Source of the DNA: Anaerocolumna xylanovorans DSM 12503
GTDB taxonomy: Bacteria; Bacillota; Clostridia; Lachnospirales; Lachnospiraceae
Reading direction: 5' to 3'
DNA: 64,000 bases
Assembly (NCBI RefSeq): GCF_900143645.1
Contig: NZ_FRFD01000003.1
Location: 930,001-994,000, forward strand
In this document: positions 33,619 through 42,222 of the stretch, piece after piece
Layout: each line of letters begins with the position of its first letter
Position numbering within the stretch: the first letter of the stretch is position 1
The notes under the pieces: generated by a model
What the model was told of the DNA's origin: nothing
Databases searched by the model: none
Seen by the model: the letters and a program-made list of their open reading frames with translations, nothing else
Made by a program: the position numbers and the translations under genes

Positions 33619-34326
33619 TCAGCATGCTTTTATAAAAGCGTCAAATAGTTTTTTTGCTCCTTCATTTACACGGAAAAGATGCTCCGGGTGCCATTGGACT
33701 GCAAGAAAAAAAGGATGCTCTTTTAAATAGACCGCTTCAATTAATCCATCTTTTGACGTTGCTGCTGTTTTCAGCAATGGGGCAAGATCCTTAATTCCCT
33801 GGTGATGGAAGCTGTTAACCATCAGGGTATCCTTTTTAAGTATTTCATAGAGAAGACTATCCTTATCAACCTCCACACTGTGGGATAGGACAGTGCGGCC
33901 GGATTTTTGGGAATGGCAAAGGCTTAGACTGCCATGAAACTGGGCAGGAATATCCTGATACAAAGTTCCGCCAAGAAACACATTTAATACCTGAATGCCT
34001 CTGCAAATGCCAAGAACCGGTTTTTTCTCTGAAAGAGCCAGTTCAAACAGGATTTCCTCCATCTCATCCCGTTCGGGATTGACGACCTCACACTCGGGTA
34101 TTGTTTCTTCACCAAAACGGAAGGGATCAATATCAGGACCGCCTGTAAAAAGAAAACCATCACAAACCTTAGCTGCCGCGGCAAGAGCTTCCTTTCCGGC
34201 TTTTAAGGGGAGTAAGAGGGGAACACCGCCTGCATCAAGAATTGCTTCCATGTACATGGAGGCAATGCATATTTTATTATTGTCTGTTTCAAAATGTGGA
34301 GTTACACCGATTACAGGTATTTTCAT
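33619..34326 (-). CDS. Gamma-glutamyl-gamma-aminobutyrate hydrolase family protein (C26)
   Basis: A 235-residue class I glutamine amidotransferase-like hydrolase of the PuuD group. The catalytic cysteine is in LGICRGIQVLNV and the histidine and glutamate in QWHPEHLF; the start MKIPVIGVTPHF is typical of the family. The family cleaves gamma-glutamyl amides such as gamma-glutamyl-GABA. AGAGG lies 13 bases upstream of the ATG, a long but acceptable spacing; a TTG-initiated extension overlaps the previous gene end and lacks a site. It follows the aldose epimerase gene by 37 bases on the - strand. Confidence 0.85.
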   Translation of the reverse strand: MKIPVIGVTPHFETDNNKICIASMYMEAILDAGGVPLLLPLKAGKEALAAAAKVCDGFLFTGGPDIDPFRFGEETIPECEVVNPERDEMEEILFELALSEKKPVLGICRGIQVLNVFLGGTLYQDIPAQFHGSLSLCHSQKSGRTVLSHSVEVDKDSLLYEILKKDTLMVNSFHHQGIKDLAPLLKTAATSKDGLIEAVYLKEHPFFLAVQWHPEHLFRVNEGAKKLFDAFIKAC

Positions 34327-34363
34327 AGCAATCGAAAGACCTCTTTTCTGGGTTGGGAATAAA

Positions 34364-35245
34364 TTATCCAATCGTTATAGTATATGACGTCTGAAAGATT
34401 TTGCCAGCCTCCAGTGTATTACCCCATTCTCTGTTCTCAAGAGTACCTGTAAAATCCTCGCTGTCGCATCTTCCGTACCAGGGTTCTACACAGATAAAGG
34501 GGGCATTCTTTTTAGCAGGAGACCAAAGGCCAAATAAAGGAGCGTCAAAGGCTACTGTTACATATGGCTTTTTATCAGGTGTCAGAAAAGAAACTGCATG
34601 GTATTGATTGTTTTCAATTACAAGTGCATCCTCATCAAAGAGATGAGGGGTAATAGGAAGCAAGCCGTCATCGGTAGGCAGTATTACAGGTGCATTCTTT
34701 AGTGCCAAGCCATTTTCACTGATTTTGGTGAGAGTAATAGGAGCTTTGGAATCAAAGGCAAAATAATAATCGCTTTGTTTGTCTTCTTTTGATAACGGGC
34801 ATAAAAAGGCCGGGTGAGCACCGATAGAAAAATACATGGTATCTTTTCCTGTGTTTTTAACTTCCCAGGCCACGGTTATAGTTCTTGCATTTAATGTATA
34901 GTGTATAAGTAACTGAAAGAAAAAGGGATAAACTTTCAAAGTCTCTTCGGTAGCTTCCAGCAGGAAAGTTATGGAGTCTTCCTTTTTTTCGGTTACTTTA
35001 AATTCCATATCTCTGGCAAAACCATGCTGGGAAAGGGAATAGGTCTTATTATTATAGGTATAAGATTTATTCTTAAGGCTCCCTACAATGGGAAAAAGAA
35101 TAGGAGAGGTACGGTTCCAATAGGCAGGATCTCCGCTCCAAAGATAATCTTTTCCAGATTTCGTATCAGTTATGGCTCTTAGCTCAGCACCGGCATCGGA
35201 GAAGCTAAGGGTTAATTCTTCATTTTTTAAAATATGGGATGACAT
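34364..35245 (-). CDS. Aldose 1-epimerase family protein (LacX-like)
   Basis: A 293-residue galactose-mutarotase fold enzyme, class of LacX/YeaD-like epimerases. The stretch SQHGFARDMEF with the conserved histidine-glycine and the later GAHPAFLCPL with a second histidine are the family's sugar-binding site. AGGAGG precedes the ATG. It interconverts alpha and beta anomers of an unknown sugar. It is first of a two-gene - strand operon with the C26 hydrolase, which does not share an obvious pathway. Confidence 0.87.
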   Translation of the reverse strand: MSSHILKNEELTLSFSDAGAELRAITDTKSGKDYLWSGDPAYWNRTSPILFPIVGSLKNKSYTYNNKTYSLSQHGFARDMEFKVTEKKEDSITFLLEATEETLKVYPFFFQLLIHYTLNARTITVAWEVKNTGKDTMYFSIGAHPAFLCPLSKEDKQSDYYFAFDSKAPITLTKISENGLALKNAPVILPTDDGLLPITPHLFDEDALVIENNQYHAVSFLTPDKKPYVTVAFDAPLFGLWSPAKKNAPFICVEPWYGRCDSEDFTGTLENREWGNTLEAGKIFQTSYTITIG

Positions 35246-35283
35246 ATAGACCTCCTGTTAATATTATAGTATGTACTGGTATT

Positions 35284-35312
35284 TTTACATTTTATCACGG
35301 AAATCTTATAAT
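35284..35312 (+). promoter_or_regulatory. Promoter P1 of the HAD-aroK-aroQ operon
   Basis: TTTACA (35284-35289), 17 bases, TATAAT (35307-35312). A second promoter, TTGCCA (35353-35358), 18 bases and TATAAT (35377-35382), lies downstream. Confidence 0.65.
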
Positions 35313-35331
35313 TACCATACTTTGTATGGTA
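35313..35331. promoter_or_regulatory. Perfect palindrome at the P1 start site, possible operator
   Basis: TACCATAC-TTT-GTATGGTA is a perfect 8-3-8 inverted repeat directly after the P1 -10 box, where a bound protein would block initiation. The binding protein is unknown. Confidence 0.5.
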
Positions 35332-35437
35332 GACATTACGGCAAAGCCACGCTTGCCAATTACTATTCCAATCTGATATAATAAGGAGAAAAGCACGCAG
35401 GTAATATCTGGATGCTTTATCGGAAAGAGAGGACAAC

Positions 35438-35953
35438 ATGATTCATATTTTTTATCCGGATGAATCAGCAGATTCTGCATACTCGGTTAATTATAAGGCT
35501 CTTTATAATAGAGGTTACAGAGGAATTCTTTTTGATATTGATAATACCCTTGTTGAACATGGGAAGGATGCCGATGAGAGAGCAAAGAAGCTAATCAGGA
35601 ACTTGAATGAATTAGGCTTTAAAATCTGTTTTATATCCAACAACAGCGAAGAACGGGTAAAAAGGTTTAATAAAGACCTGCATCAAAGCTATGTATATAA
35701 AGCAGGGAAGCCCTCAAAAGCCGGTTATATAAAGGGTATGAAGACGCTCGGGACTACTCCCCCAACGACTGTCTTTATTGGTGATCAGCTGTTTACCGAT
35801 ATTTACGGTGCAAGAAGGGCGGGGCTTAAGAGTATCTTTGTAAAACCCATAGGAAAGGATACGGAAATCCAAATAATCTTAAAACGTTATCTCGAGAAGA
35901 TTGTATTGTTTTTCTATACGCATTTTAATACAAAGGGGAAAATCCGGAAATGA
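35438..35953 (+). CDS. yqeG: HAD superfamily phosphatase, YqeG subfamily
   Basis: A 171-residue HAD IIIA phosphatase. Motif I is FDIDNTLV (about 33-40), where the first aspartate is the nucleophile; motif II is ISNNSEER, and motif IV contains FIGDQLFTDIYGA. The start ATG follows GAAAGAGAGGA. The family is related to phosphatidylglycerophosphate phosphatases in some lineages, but the substrate here is not known. Its position before shikimate kinase is common in clostridia. It probably shares the two promoters upstream with aroK and aroQ. Confidence 0.87.
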   Translation: MIHIFYPDESADSAYSVNYKALYNRGYRGILFDIDNTLVEHGKDADERAKKLIRNLNELGFKICFISNNSEERVKRFNKDLHQSYVYKAGKPSKAGYIKGMKTLGTTPPTTVFIGDQLFTDIYGARRAGLKSIFVKPIGKDTEIQIILKRYLEKIVLFFYTHFNTKGKIRK

Positions 35954-36053
35954 GCCGGTTAAAAAATGCGATGCACTTTTTAATTTCTATGTGAGCAGTA
36001 TTGCAGATTGCTTGCAATCTGCTGGCAGGTTTGCGGTAGGTATGGGGATTGGT

Positions 36054-36563
36054 ATGGACAATTTGATTTTAATTGGATTCATGGGCTGCGGAAAGACAAC
36101 GGTAGGACAGCAGCTTGCAAAGAGGTTGAGTTATAGTTTTTTGGACACGGACAAGTATATTGAGCAGAAACTTGGACAAACGGTGGGCAGGATATTCGAA
36201 GAAGAAGGTGAAGAGTTTTTCAGAAGACTGGAAACAGAAACGATAAAGGAACTTACAGGAAAGCTTAATCATACAGTCATATCCGTAGGAGGGGGACTTC
36301 CTGTAAGGCCTGGTAATGCGGAAGCTTTAAAGAAGCTGGGAACAGTTATTTATCTGGAAGTGTCCAGGGAAGTTTTGGCAGCAAGGCTTAAAAATGATAC
36401 CACAAGGCCTTTGCTTTCCGGAAAAGATGGCTCTTTAAAGATGGAACTTCTTTATGACAAAAGGCTTCCTTTTTATGAAGCGGCTGCCGATATTAAGATT
36501 GTAACGGGAAGTAAACATCCGCAGGATGTCGTAAACAATATTCTGGAGAAAATAAGTCAGTAA
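36054..36563 (+). CDS. aroK: Shikimate kinase
   Basis: A 169-residue kinase that phosphorylates shikimate in the aromatic pathway. Walker A is GFMGCGKTT (9-17), DTDKYIE binds shikimate, and ISVGGGLPV is the conserved glycine loop. The start was placed at the ATG giving the normal family length (GGGG lies before it); the longer frame back to 35901 overlaps the HAD gene and would add a tail not seen in the family. It is followed by aroQ after 31 bases. Confidence 0.92.
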   Translation: MDNLILIGFMGCGKTTVGQQLAKRLSYSFLDTDKYIEQKLGQTVGRIFEEEGEEFFRRLETETIKELTGKLNHTVISVGGGLPVRPGNAEALKKLGTVIYLEVSREVLAARLKNDTTRPLLSGKDGSLKMELLYDKRLPFYEAAADIKIVTGSKHPQDVVNNILEKISQ

Positions 36564-36594
36564 AGTTAGAATTCAGGTGGAGGAACAGATTATT

Positions 36595-37029
36595 ATGAAA
36601 CTGTTGGTTATTAACGGACCTAATCTAAACTTTTTGGGCATCCGTGAAAAATCCGTATACGGAGCAGAAGATTACGGATACTTAAAATCCCTTATTCAGG
36701 AAAAAGCAATGAAAGAAGATATAACCGTTGATATATTCCAGAGTAATTCCGAGGGAAATATCATAGACCGCATTCAGGAAGCATATTTTGACGGGACTCA
36801 GGGGATTATAATTAATCCTGGAGCCTTTACGCACTACAGCTATGCTATCCGGGATGCGCTGGCTTCATTGACCATACCTGTTATTGAGGTACATATATCC
36901 AATGTACATAAGCGGGAAGAATTCAGGCACACCTCGGTAACCGCGCCAGTATGTACCGGGCAGATTGTGGGGCTTGGCCTAAAGGGCTATCTGCTTGCTA
37001 TGGATGCTTTATTATCCATGGTACAATAG
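36595..37029 (+). CDS. aroQ: 3-dehydroquinate dehydratase, type II
   Basis: A 144-residue type II dehydroquinase, the third enzyme of the shikimate pathway, a dodecamer in known relatives. INGPNLNFLGIREKSVYG holds the flexible lid arginine and the catalytic tyrosine, NPGAFTHYS contains the asparagine of the active site, and EVHISNVHKREEFRH the later histidine and arginine. GGAGG lies 11 bases before the ATG. It is next to aroK, and the operon continues without an obvious terminator towards efp. Confidence 0.94.
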   Translation: MKLLVINGPNLNFLGIREKSVYGAEDYGYLKSLIQEKAMKEDITVDIFQSNSEGNIIDRIQEAYFDGTQGIIINPGAFTHYSYAIRDALASLTIPVIEVHISNVHKREEFRHTSVTAPVCTGQIVGLGLKGYLLAMDALLSMVQ

Positions 37030-37082
37030 ACTTAGGAGAATCGTTCTAATTGTATGTTTTTTTACGCTTTCACAAAAAATAG

Positions 37083-37111
37083 TTGAAAAAATCTATCAGA
37101 TAAGATAAACT
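37083..37111 (+). promoter_or_regulatory. Promoter of efp
   Basis: TTGAAA (37083-37088), 17 bases, TAAACT (37106-37111). Confidence 0.5.
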
Positions 37112-37146
37112 ATAGTGTAGTTAATTTAAGGAGGAAAATATTATTT

Positions 37147-37704
37147 ATGGTATCAGCAGGCGATTTTAGAAATGGCTTAACAATTGAATTAGATAATAAT
37201 GTTTACCAGGTAATTGAATTTCAGCATGTAAAGCCCGGAAAAGGTGCAGCTTTTGTTCGTACAAAGCTTAGAAATATTAAGAACGGTGGTGTAGTAGAAA
37301 GAACTTTCAGACCTACTGAAAAGTGTCCACAGGCTCACATCGAACGTGCAGACATGCAGTACTTATATAAAGACGGCGATCTTTTTAACTTCATGGATGT
37401 CAACACATACGATCAGTTCGCATTGAACGAAGATGCAGTAGGCGATTCCTTAAAGTTCGTGAAAGAAAACGATATGGTTAAAATGCTTTCCCATAATGGA
37501 CAGGTATTTGCTATTGAACCCGCGTTATTTGTTGAACTTGTCATTACAAGTACAGAACCCGGCTTTAAGGGTGACACTGCACAGGGTGCTACTAAGCCTG
37601 CTGTAGTTGAAACCGGTGCAACTGTTTATGTTCCCTTATTTGTTGAGCAGGGTGACAAGATAAGTATTGATACAAGAACCGGAGAATATTTAAAGAGAGT
37701 ATAA
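37147..37704 (+). CDS. efp: Elongation factor P
   Basis: A 185-residue EF-P that relieves ribosome stalling at polyproline. Three beta-barrel domains are indicated by the normal length and the end SIDTRTGEYLKRV. The tip loop KPGKGAAF places the usual modified lysine at residue 32; whether it is modified here is unknown, as no epmA/epmB or YmfI genes are in the window. GGAGG precedes the ATG by 12 bases. A very strong terminator follows. Confidence 0.95.
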   Translation: MVSAGDFRNGLTIELDNNVYQVIEFQHVKPGKGAAFVRTKLRNIKNGGVVERTFRPTEKCPQAHIERADMQYLYKDGDLFNFMDVNTYDQFALNEDAVGDSLKFVKENDMVKMLSHNGQVFAIEPALFVELVITSTEPGFKGDTAQGATKPAVVETGATVYVPLFVEQGDKISIDTRTGEYLKRV

Positions 37705-37722
37705 TCGAGTATCAAGACATAG

Positions 37723-37776
37723 AATAGCGTAATCCATTAAAAACTAGGGTTTTTGATGGATTACGCTATTTTTATA
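37723..37776 (+). terminator. Strong intrinsic terminator after efp
   Basis: AATAGCGTAATCCAT and ATGGATTACGCTATT form the base of a stem of about 22 base pairs with one mismatch and a 4-base loop, then TTTATA. Confidence 0.85.
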
Positions 37777-37860
37777 TTGCGTTATAAATAATTAGAGATA
37801 GCATTAAATAGCAAGAAATTGTATAATAAAATTAAACTTAAGATTAGGGGATGTTGTATT

Positions 37861-38325
37861 ATGGATATAACAGTTGTAAAGGGGAGTATAAGTTATATAA
37901 ATGAATGTGAGGTTGCATTAGTAAATTCAGAGCTGGGAAAAAGATATTTTTCAGAAAAGGGAAGTGTTCGAAAATCATTAGAAGAAGGATTTGGTAAAGG
38001 AGAAATATATATTGCAATAGACAAAGATAACAACTGTAAGGGATTTGTGTGGGTTATATTAAATGGGATTTTTCATGCATTTCCTTATATACATATTATT
38101 GCCGTGAAAAGCGAAGATCGTGGTCAGGGAATAGGAAAAATACTATTAAAGTTTATTGAGGATGTTTATTTTGAAAATTATTCGAAACTATTTTTAGTAG
38201 TAGCTGATTTTAATCCTGATGCTAAAAGATTGTATGAAAGAATAGGATATTCTGTGATAGGTGATATACCTGATTTATATAGAAAGGATATAACGGAATG
38301 TCTGATGATGAAATCAAGAGAGTAA
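37861..38325 (+). CDS. GNAT family N-acetyltransferase
   Basis: A 154-residue acetyltransferase. The acetyl-CoA binding loop is seen in RGQGIGKILLKFIEDV (about 90-105) after the beta strand HIIAVKSED, and NPDAKRLYERIGY is the conserved later part. The ATG follows AGGGGATG; the longer frame lacks a site. The target is unknown. From here on the genes become AT-richer and less conserved, which marks the start of an accessory region. Confidence 0.82.
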   Translation: MDITVVKGSISYINECEVALVNSELGKRYFSEKGSVRKSLEEGFGKGEIYIAIDKDNNCKGFVWVILNGIFHAFPYIHIIAVKSEDRGQGIGKILLKFIEDVYFENYSKLFLVVADFNPDAKRLYERIGYSVIGDIPDLYRKDITECLMMKSRE

Positions 38326-38484
38326 CATAAATATTGCTGTCTTTTTCAACTGTAAACAATAAAAGATAATATAGAGTAACGAAAGTAGCAGACAGGCAGC
38401 GAACCCAAAGCTAACACGCAGCGGTCTGTAAGTAAGAAAATATTGGTGAGAAAGTCAAGAGAGCTATTTTTAGGAGAGGCTGAT

Positions 38485-39156
38485 ATGCATAATAAAAGGT
38501 TTATAAAAATAATGTTTTTGATATTGCTTGTCTTTTGCTTTAATAGTAATGATGTATTAGCTGCAAATAATACAAACAAACCAGAAGATACTTTAATAAA
38601 ATCTTCTGGAAAAAGTTTAAGTGATTTCATTCCAAAAGATTGGAAATTAATAAGCAAAGTACAAAGGGATTTAAATAAAGATAAATTAAAAGATATTGCA
38701 GCTGTAATAGAATATACAGGCGAGTACAATGCTAGTGATGAAGAAGAGATGTCAGGTCCACCAAGAATACTTTTTATTGTTTTTAAGAAAAAAGATGGTA
38801 CATATAAATTATCAGTTCAGTCAGCATCGCTAATCATGAGAGCCGGAGAGGGAGGGGTTTTCGGAGATCCTTTTGCTGGAATGGAGTATAGTAGAGGTTC
38901 CATTGTTGTATCTTTATACGGGGGAAGTTCATGGAGATGGGGGTATACGCATAGATTTAGATTTCAGAATAAGGGATGGTATTTAATAGGTGAAACGGAT
39001 GAAACATATAATATTAATACGGGTGAATCAGAAACGATTGATACAAATTGTTTAACTGGCAAACAAATAATTACTACTATTGATATAAATGGAAAGAAAA
39101 ATGTGGTATCTCATAATGTTGGGATAAAGAAATTAAAAAGGCTAATAGACCTTTGA
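38485..39156 (+). CDS. Secreted protein of unknown function
   Basis: A 223-residue protein with a signal peptide (basic HNKRF, then a hydrophobic core of about 12 residues and a cleavage site near VLAANN). The mature part has FIPKDWKLISK and then RDLNKDKLKDIAAVIEY, which resembles the calcium-binding DxNxD pattern of FG-GAP-like or secreted repeat-domain proteins, though it has only one such unit. AGGAGAGG precedes the ATG. It stands between an acetyltransferase and a lipoprotein gene. No enzymatic role is visible. Confidence 0.6.
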   Translation: MHNKRFIKIMFLILLVFCFNSNDVLAANNTNKPEDTLIKSSGKSLSDFIPKDWKLISKVQRDLNKDKLKDIAAVIEYTGEYNASDEEEMSGPPRILFIVFKKKDGTYKLSVQSASLIMRAGEGGVFGDPFAGMEYSRGSIVVSLYGGSSWRWGYTHRFRFQNKGWYLIGETDETYNINTGESETIDTNCLTGKQIITTIDINGKKNVVSHNVGIKKLKRLIDL

Positions 39157-39352
39157 ATGGTATAAAGTTTTTGTTTTCACGTCATCATTATTCTACCATT
39201 ATGGTTACAAAAAGATATAATTAAACCTTTACCTGAAACAAACAATTAATATGTAATTGTTAGCTGCATTAATTACATTTGCCGGCAGTATTGAACTAAT
39301 ACAGGATGCTCATCGTCTAATATATAAATGCATATTTGGGGGTAAATAAATT

Positions 39353-40273
39353 ATGAAAAAATTATTCTTAACTTTTTTTATTCTCCTGATTGCGAATTTA
39401 TCAATTGGCTGTAACTCAAAAGAAAACCCGTTATCAAAAGGTGACGGTGCTACTTATGAAGTAACAGGACACATTCAATCAGAAGAAGAAACAGGTAAAA
39501 ACAATTGCAATCCATACGAATATGTCACAGAATATATCCCGATGCAGATACCCAGGATTATAACGCAGGATGATACGGTTATTTTTGAACAGATATGTAA
39601 TGTAGATGCAGACACAGATAAAATAGTAGACAATTTATATCAGGAATATTCATCTGATTTATCTTTGGGAATTAAAGATTGCTACCCTGAATTTGACAAG
39701 GATAAAGTAAGTTTTTCAAGGGTAGCTGAAGATGATTATGAGAGGTACCAGCTATATCTGAATTACATCGGAAATAATGGGATTGATTTACCCTTAAATT
39801 TAAATAATATGCCAGAAAATAGGTATACTTCCTTAGGATGTACTACTTTTCAAAAGGATTCTGATGTTGAGTTGGCGTTATTATCCGTAACTTTGTACAG
39901 TAATGTTGAAGTAAATGTACTCCTATCAAGGGATTTTTCTGGGATTCAATCAGTATATGAAAATAATACTTATCAGGAACTGGTCGACTTATTAAATTCA
40001 GAAAATGCGTCTGTAATGGGTGGTATCAACATGGCTAATGTTTATCATTATCAGCAAAGAATATTTCGAAAAGATACAGACAGTACCACAGAGGAACAAA
40101 TTATATATTATACTTATTTAAAAAAAGGCGAATTGGAGTATATCATTCAATATAAATCAAATTATACTGTAATGGAAGGGCAAAAGGCCTATATGACAGC
40201 ATCAGATTTGCATTCACAGGAAGAATGCAGGAACATACTCTTGTCTGTATTAAAAATAATTGTTAATTCATAA
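39353..40273 (+). CDS. Hypothetical lipoprotein
   Basis: A 306-residue predicted lipoprotein. The signal peptide ends in LSIGC, so the cysteine (about residue 20) should carry the lipid and anchor the protein outside the membrane. The mature part is mostly polar, with an extended, glutamate-rich N-terminus (EEETGKNNC), followed by a domain that I do not recognise. GGGGG lies some 14 bases upstream of the ATG, so the ribosome site is moderate. No partner or enzymatic motif is evident. A terminator follows. Confidence 0.6.
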   Translation: MKKLFLTFFILLIANLSIGCNSKENPLSKGDGATYEVTGHIQSEEETGKNNCNPYEYVTEYIPMQIPRIITQDDTVIFEQICNVDADTDKIVDNLYQEYSSDLSLGIKDCYPEFDKDKVSFSRVAEDDYERYQLYLNYIGNNGIDLPLNLNNMPENRYTSLGCTTFQKDSDVELALLSVTLYSNVEVNVLLSRDFSGIQSVYENNTYQELVDLLNSENASVMGGINMANVYHYQQRIFRKDTDSTTEEQIIYYTYLKKGELEYIIQYKSNYTVMEGQKAYMTASDLHSQEECRNILLSVLKIIVNS

Positions 40274-40299
40274 CTTTTTATAACTGTGAATATAAAATG

Positions 40300-40348
40300 A
40301 GCGCAATGCATGAAAATTAAGTTTTTCTATGAGTTGCGCTATTTTTTG
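40300..40348 (+). terminator. Intrinsic terminator after the lipoprotein gene
   Basis: AGCGCAA and TTGCGCT are the base of a long imperfect stem with inner pairs (CAT/ATG, AAA/TTT), followed by ATTTTTTGG. Confidence 0.7.
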
Positions 40349-40394
40349 GGTTCTGCGGGAATAATTTAAGCTAATGAACTCTACGGAGCGTTTA

Positions 40395-40423
40395 TTGCAA
40401 ATTTTTATGTTATAAGTTATTAT
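40395..40423 (+). promoter_or_regulatory. Promoter of the HTH-desulfoferrodoxin gene
   Basis: TTGCAA (40395-40400), 17 bases, TATTAT (40418-40423). Its expected start near 40430 leaves about 20 bases to the TTG start at 40450, but only about 5 to the upstream ATG. Confidence 0.55.
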
Positions 40424-40449
40424 TTAATAGGAATATGGAGGAAAGAAAG

Positions 40450-41055
40450 TTGGATTATAACAAAGTTGGAACACTACTATGCCGTCTGAGAAAAGAAAAA
40501 GGAATGACTCAAAAACAGATTGCTGATAAGCTGAACATCAGCGACAAAGCAATTTCAAAATGGGAACGCGGACTAGGCTGCCCTGATGTTTCTTTACTTG
40601 GCGGACTTTCTAATATATTTGAAGTAAATATCGAAAAAATTTTGGCTGGTGATTTGAAACCTAATAATGTCCAGATGGGGAACTTAAAGCGAATAAAATT
40701 CTATGTTTGCCCAAACTGCGGAAATGTAATCAATAATACAGGGGATGCAGAGGTTTCCTGTTGTGGACGCAAGTTGTCGCCCCTCGCTGCTAAACCGGCC
40801 GACGAGATGCATACTGTGGCAGTAGAAGATACAGAAGGTGAGTATTATATCACGTTTAATCATGAAATGAGCAAAACACACTATATTTCTTTTGTGGCAT
40901 ACGTCACAAGTGACAGAATTTTGCTCGTAAAGCTCTATCCTGAGCAAACTGCATCGGTACGGTTGCCAAAAATAAGCGGAGCCAGCCTTCAACAAAAACA
41001 CAGTTCAATTCTGTATTATTATTGCAACAGGCATGGACTATGGGTATATAGGTAG
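40450..41055 (+). CDS. XRE-type HTH regulator fused to a desulfoferrodoxin domain
   Basis: A 201-residue fusion. Residues 10-65 are an XRE helix-turn-helix (LRKEKGMTQKQIADKLN, SDKAISKWERG). A desulforedoxin knuckle follows (C87, C90, then C104-C105), and after it the superoxide reductase domain with the expected iron ligands: H121, H138 (NHEM), H144 (THYI), C192 and H195 (CNRHGLW). This order matches a complete two-iron desulfoferrodoxin. TTG is chosen as start because GGAGG stands 8 bases before it and the promoter is too near the ATG. It may be a redox-sensing regulator, and could also reduce superoxide; both are inference. Confidence 0.82.
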   Translation: MDYNKVGTLLCRLRKEKGMTQKQIADKLNISDKAISKWERGLGCPDVSLLGGLSNIFEVNIEKILAGDLKPNNVQMGNLKRIKFYVCPNCGNVINNTGDAEVSCCGRKLSPLAAKPADEMHTVAVEDTEGEYYITFNHEMSKTHYISFVAYVTSDRILLVKLYPEQTASVRLPKISGASLQQKHSSILYYYCNRHGLWVYR

Positions 41056-41089
41056 AAATTAGCTCTCATTAATATAAAGGAGAAATTTT

Positions 41090-41437
41090 ATGGAGAACTT
41101 TTCAAAAAAAGAGATAAAAGAACAATATAAAAACCGGATAGTAATAGGTGGAGTTTATTGTATTAAATGTAATGGCAACGGTCGTACATGGATCAAATCA
41201 ACAAAAGATATAACAGGGCAAATAAATAAATTGAATTTTTTTGTCTCGACAAATTCTTGCCCGGAACCAGGTATGTATTCAGAATGGAATCAGTATGGAG
41301 CAAATTCTTTTTCCTTTACTATTCTGGAGGAAATTAAAAAAGGAGAAACACAGACAGATAGAGAGTTTGCAGAAGATATCTGTGTTCTGTATGATATGTG
41401 GATGGAAAAGCAACAGCAGGAGAGCGTGGAAATATAG
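41090..41437 (+). CDS. Degenerate GIY-YIG-like small protein
   Basis: A 115-residue protein related to GIY-YIG nuclease domains: the start of the fold is IGGVYCIKC followed by RTWIKSTKDITG, and the end NQYGANSFSFTILEEI is very like the conserved C-terminal part. The YIG triplet is replaced by TWI and the catalytic arginine and glutamate positions are not clear, so it is probably inactive as a nuclease. TAAAGGAG precedes the ATG. It lies 34 bases after the HTH-desulfoferrodoxin gene, possibly in one operon. Role unknown. Confidence 0.65.
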   Translation: MENFSKKEIKEQYKNRIVIGGVYCIKCNGNGRTWIKSTKDITGQINKLNFFVSTNSCPEPGMYSEWNQYGANSFSFTILEEIKKGETQTDREFAEDICVLYDMWMEKQQQESVEI

Positions 41438-41472
41438 GAATTATTTGGTAGTTATTATGATGGAGGTGTTTT

Positions 41473-42117
41473 ATGAAATGCATAAGATGGTTTATGCCTC
41501 TGGGAATGGCAAGTGCTGTTTTCTATTTTATCCATGTATTTTTGGGGCAAGTACTTTGGAAGGAGTATAATCCGATTACCACAGATATCAGCTCATTGAC
41601 AGCAGATGGTGCTCCAAATGCCGGACTACTTAGGATATTTACTGCAATTTACGGAATTTGCTTTCTTCTATTTGCTTTGGGTATGGTTGTCAAAGCTTTT
41701 GCAGAATATCATGGAGTTACCAGAATTGGATATTCCATGTTCTTTATTATGGCATTGACAAGCGTTATAGGATATAGCCTTTTTCCTTTGACCGGGGATA
41801 AGACAGTGATGAATTTTCAGAACATGATGCATATTGTGGTAACTGTTATCGTGGTTTTTACAACGATTCTCTCTTTCTTCCTTATAGCAATCGGCTATCT
41901 GCATCAGGAGAAACTTAAGACCTTGGGAAGAATATGCCTTGTGATAGCTGTATTAATAATGGTTTTTGGAGCTACAAACCCCATTGGGATGGCCATGAAA
42001 CTTAACATTCTTGGACTCTCTGAAAGGCTTGTTATTTTTACTTTGCAATTGTTTGTGTGTTTTTTATCCTTTATTTATACATACAATACAGAACTGGTTT
42101 TGAAAAAGAACAGTTAA
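41473..42117 (+). CDS. DUF998-like membrane protein
   Basis: A 214-residue membrane protein with about six helices and the DUF998-type features: the start FYFIHVFLGQ...YNPITTDISSLTADGAPNA and a central SLFPLTGD. The ATG follows GGAGG. It follows the GIY-YIG-like gene by 35 bases. DUF998 proteins are uncharacterised; a role in resistance or membrane adaptation cannot be shown here. Confidence 0.75.
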   Translation: MKCIRWFMPLGMASAVFYFIHVFLGQVLWKEYNPITTDISSLTADGAPNAGLLRIFTAIYGICFLLFALGMVVKAFAEYHGVTRIGYSMFFIMALTSVIGYSLFPLTGDKTVMNFQNMMHIVVTVIVVFTTILSFFLIAIGYLHQEKLKTLGRICLVIAVLIMVFGATNPIGMAMKLNILGLSERLVIFTLQLFVCFLSFIYTYNTELVLKKNS

Positions 42118-42131
42118 CATTCAATTAATAA

Positions 42132-42170
42132 AAAGACCGGTATCTTGATATTAAGACACCGGTCTTTACT
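42132..42170. terminator. Terminator between convergent genes
   Basis: AAAGACCGGTaTCTT and AAGAcACCGGTCTTT form a stem of 15 positions with one mismatch. The - strand side reads into TTTTATTAATTG, so it is better for the XRE gene on the - strand than for the + strand. Confidence 0.7.
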
Positions 42171-42222
42171 GTGAAAAGAAAATCTTACGGATTATTATGA
42201 TATAGATACCTTTGATTACTAA

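Noticed and set aside
36001..36053. Longer aroK frame beginning in the HAD gene
   Set aside because: The extension overlaps the HAD gene, is not found in shikimate kinases and lacks a ribosome site.
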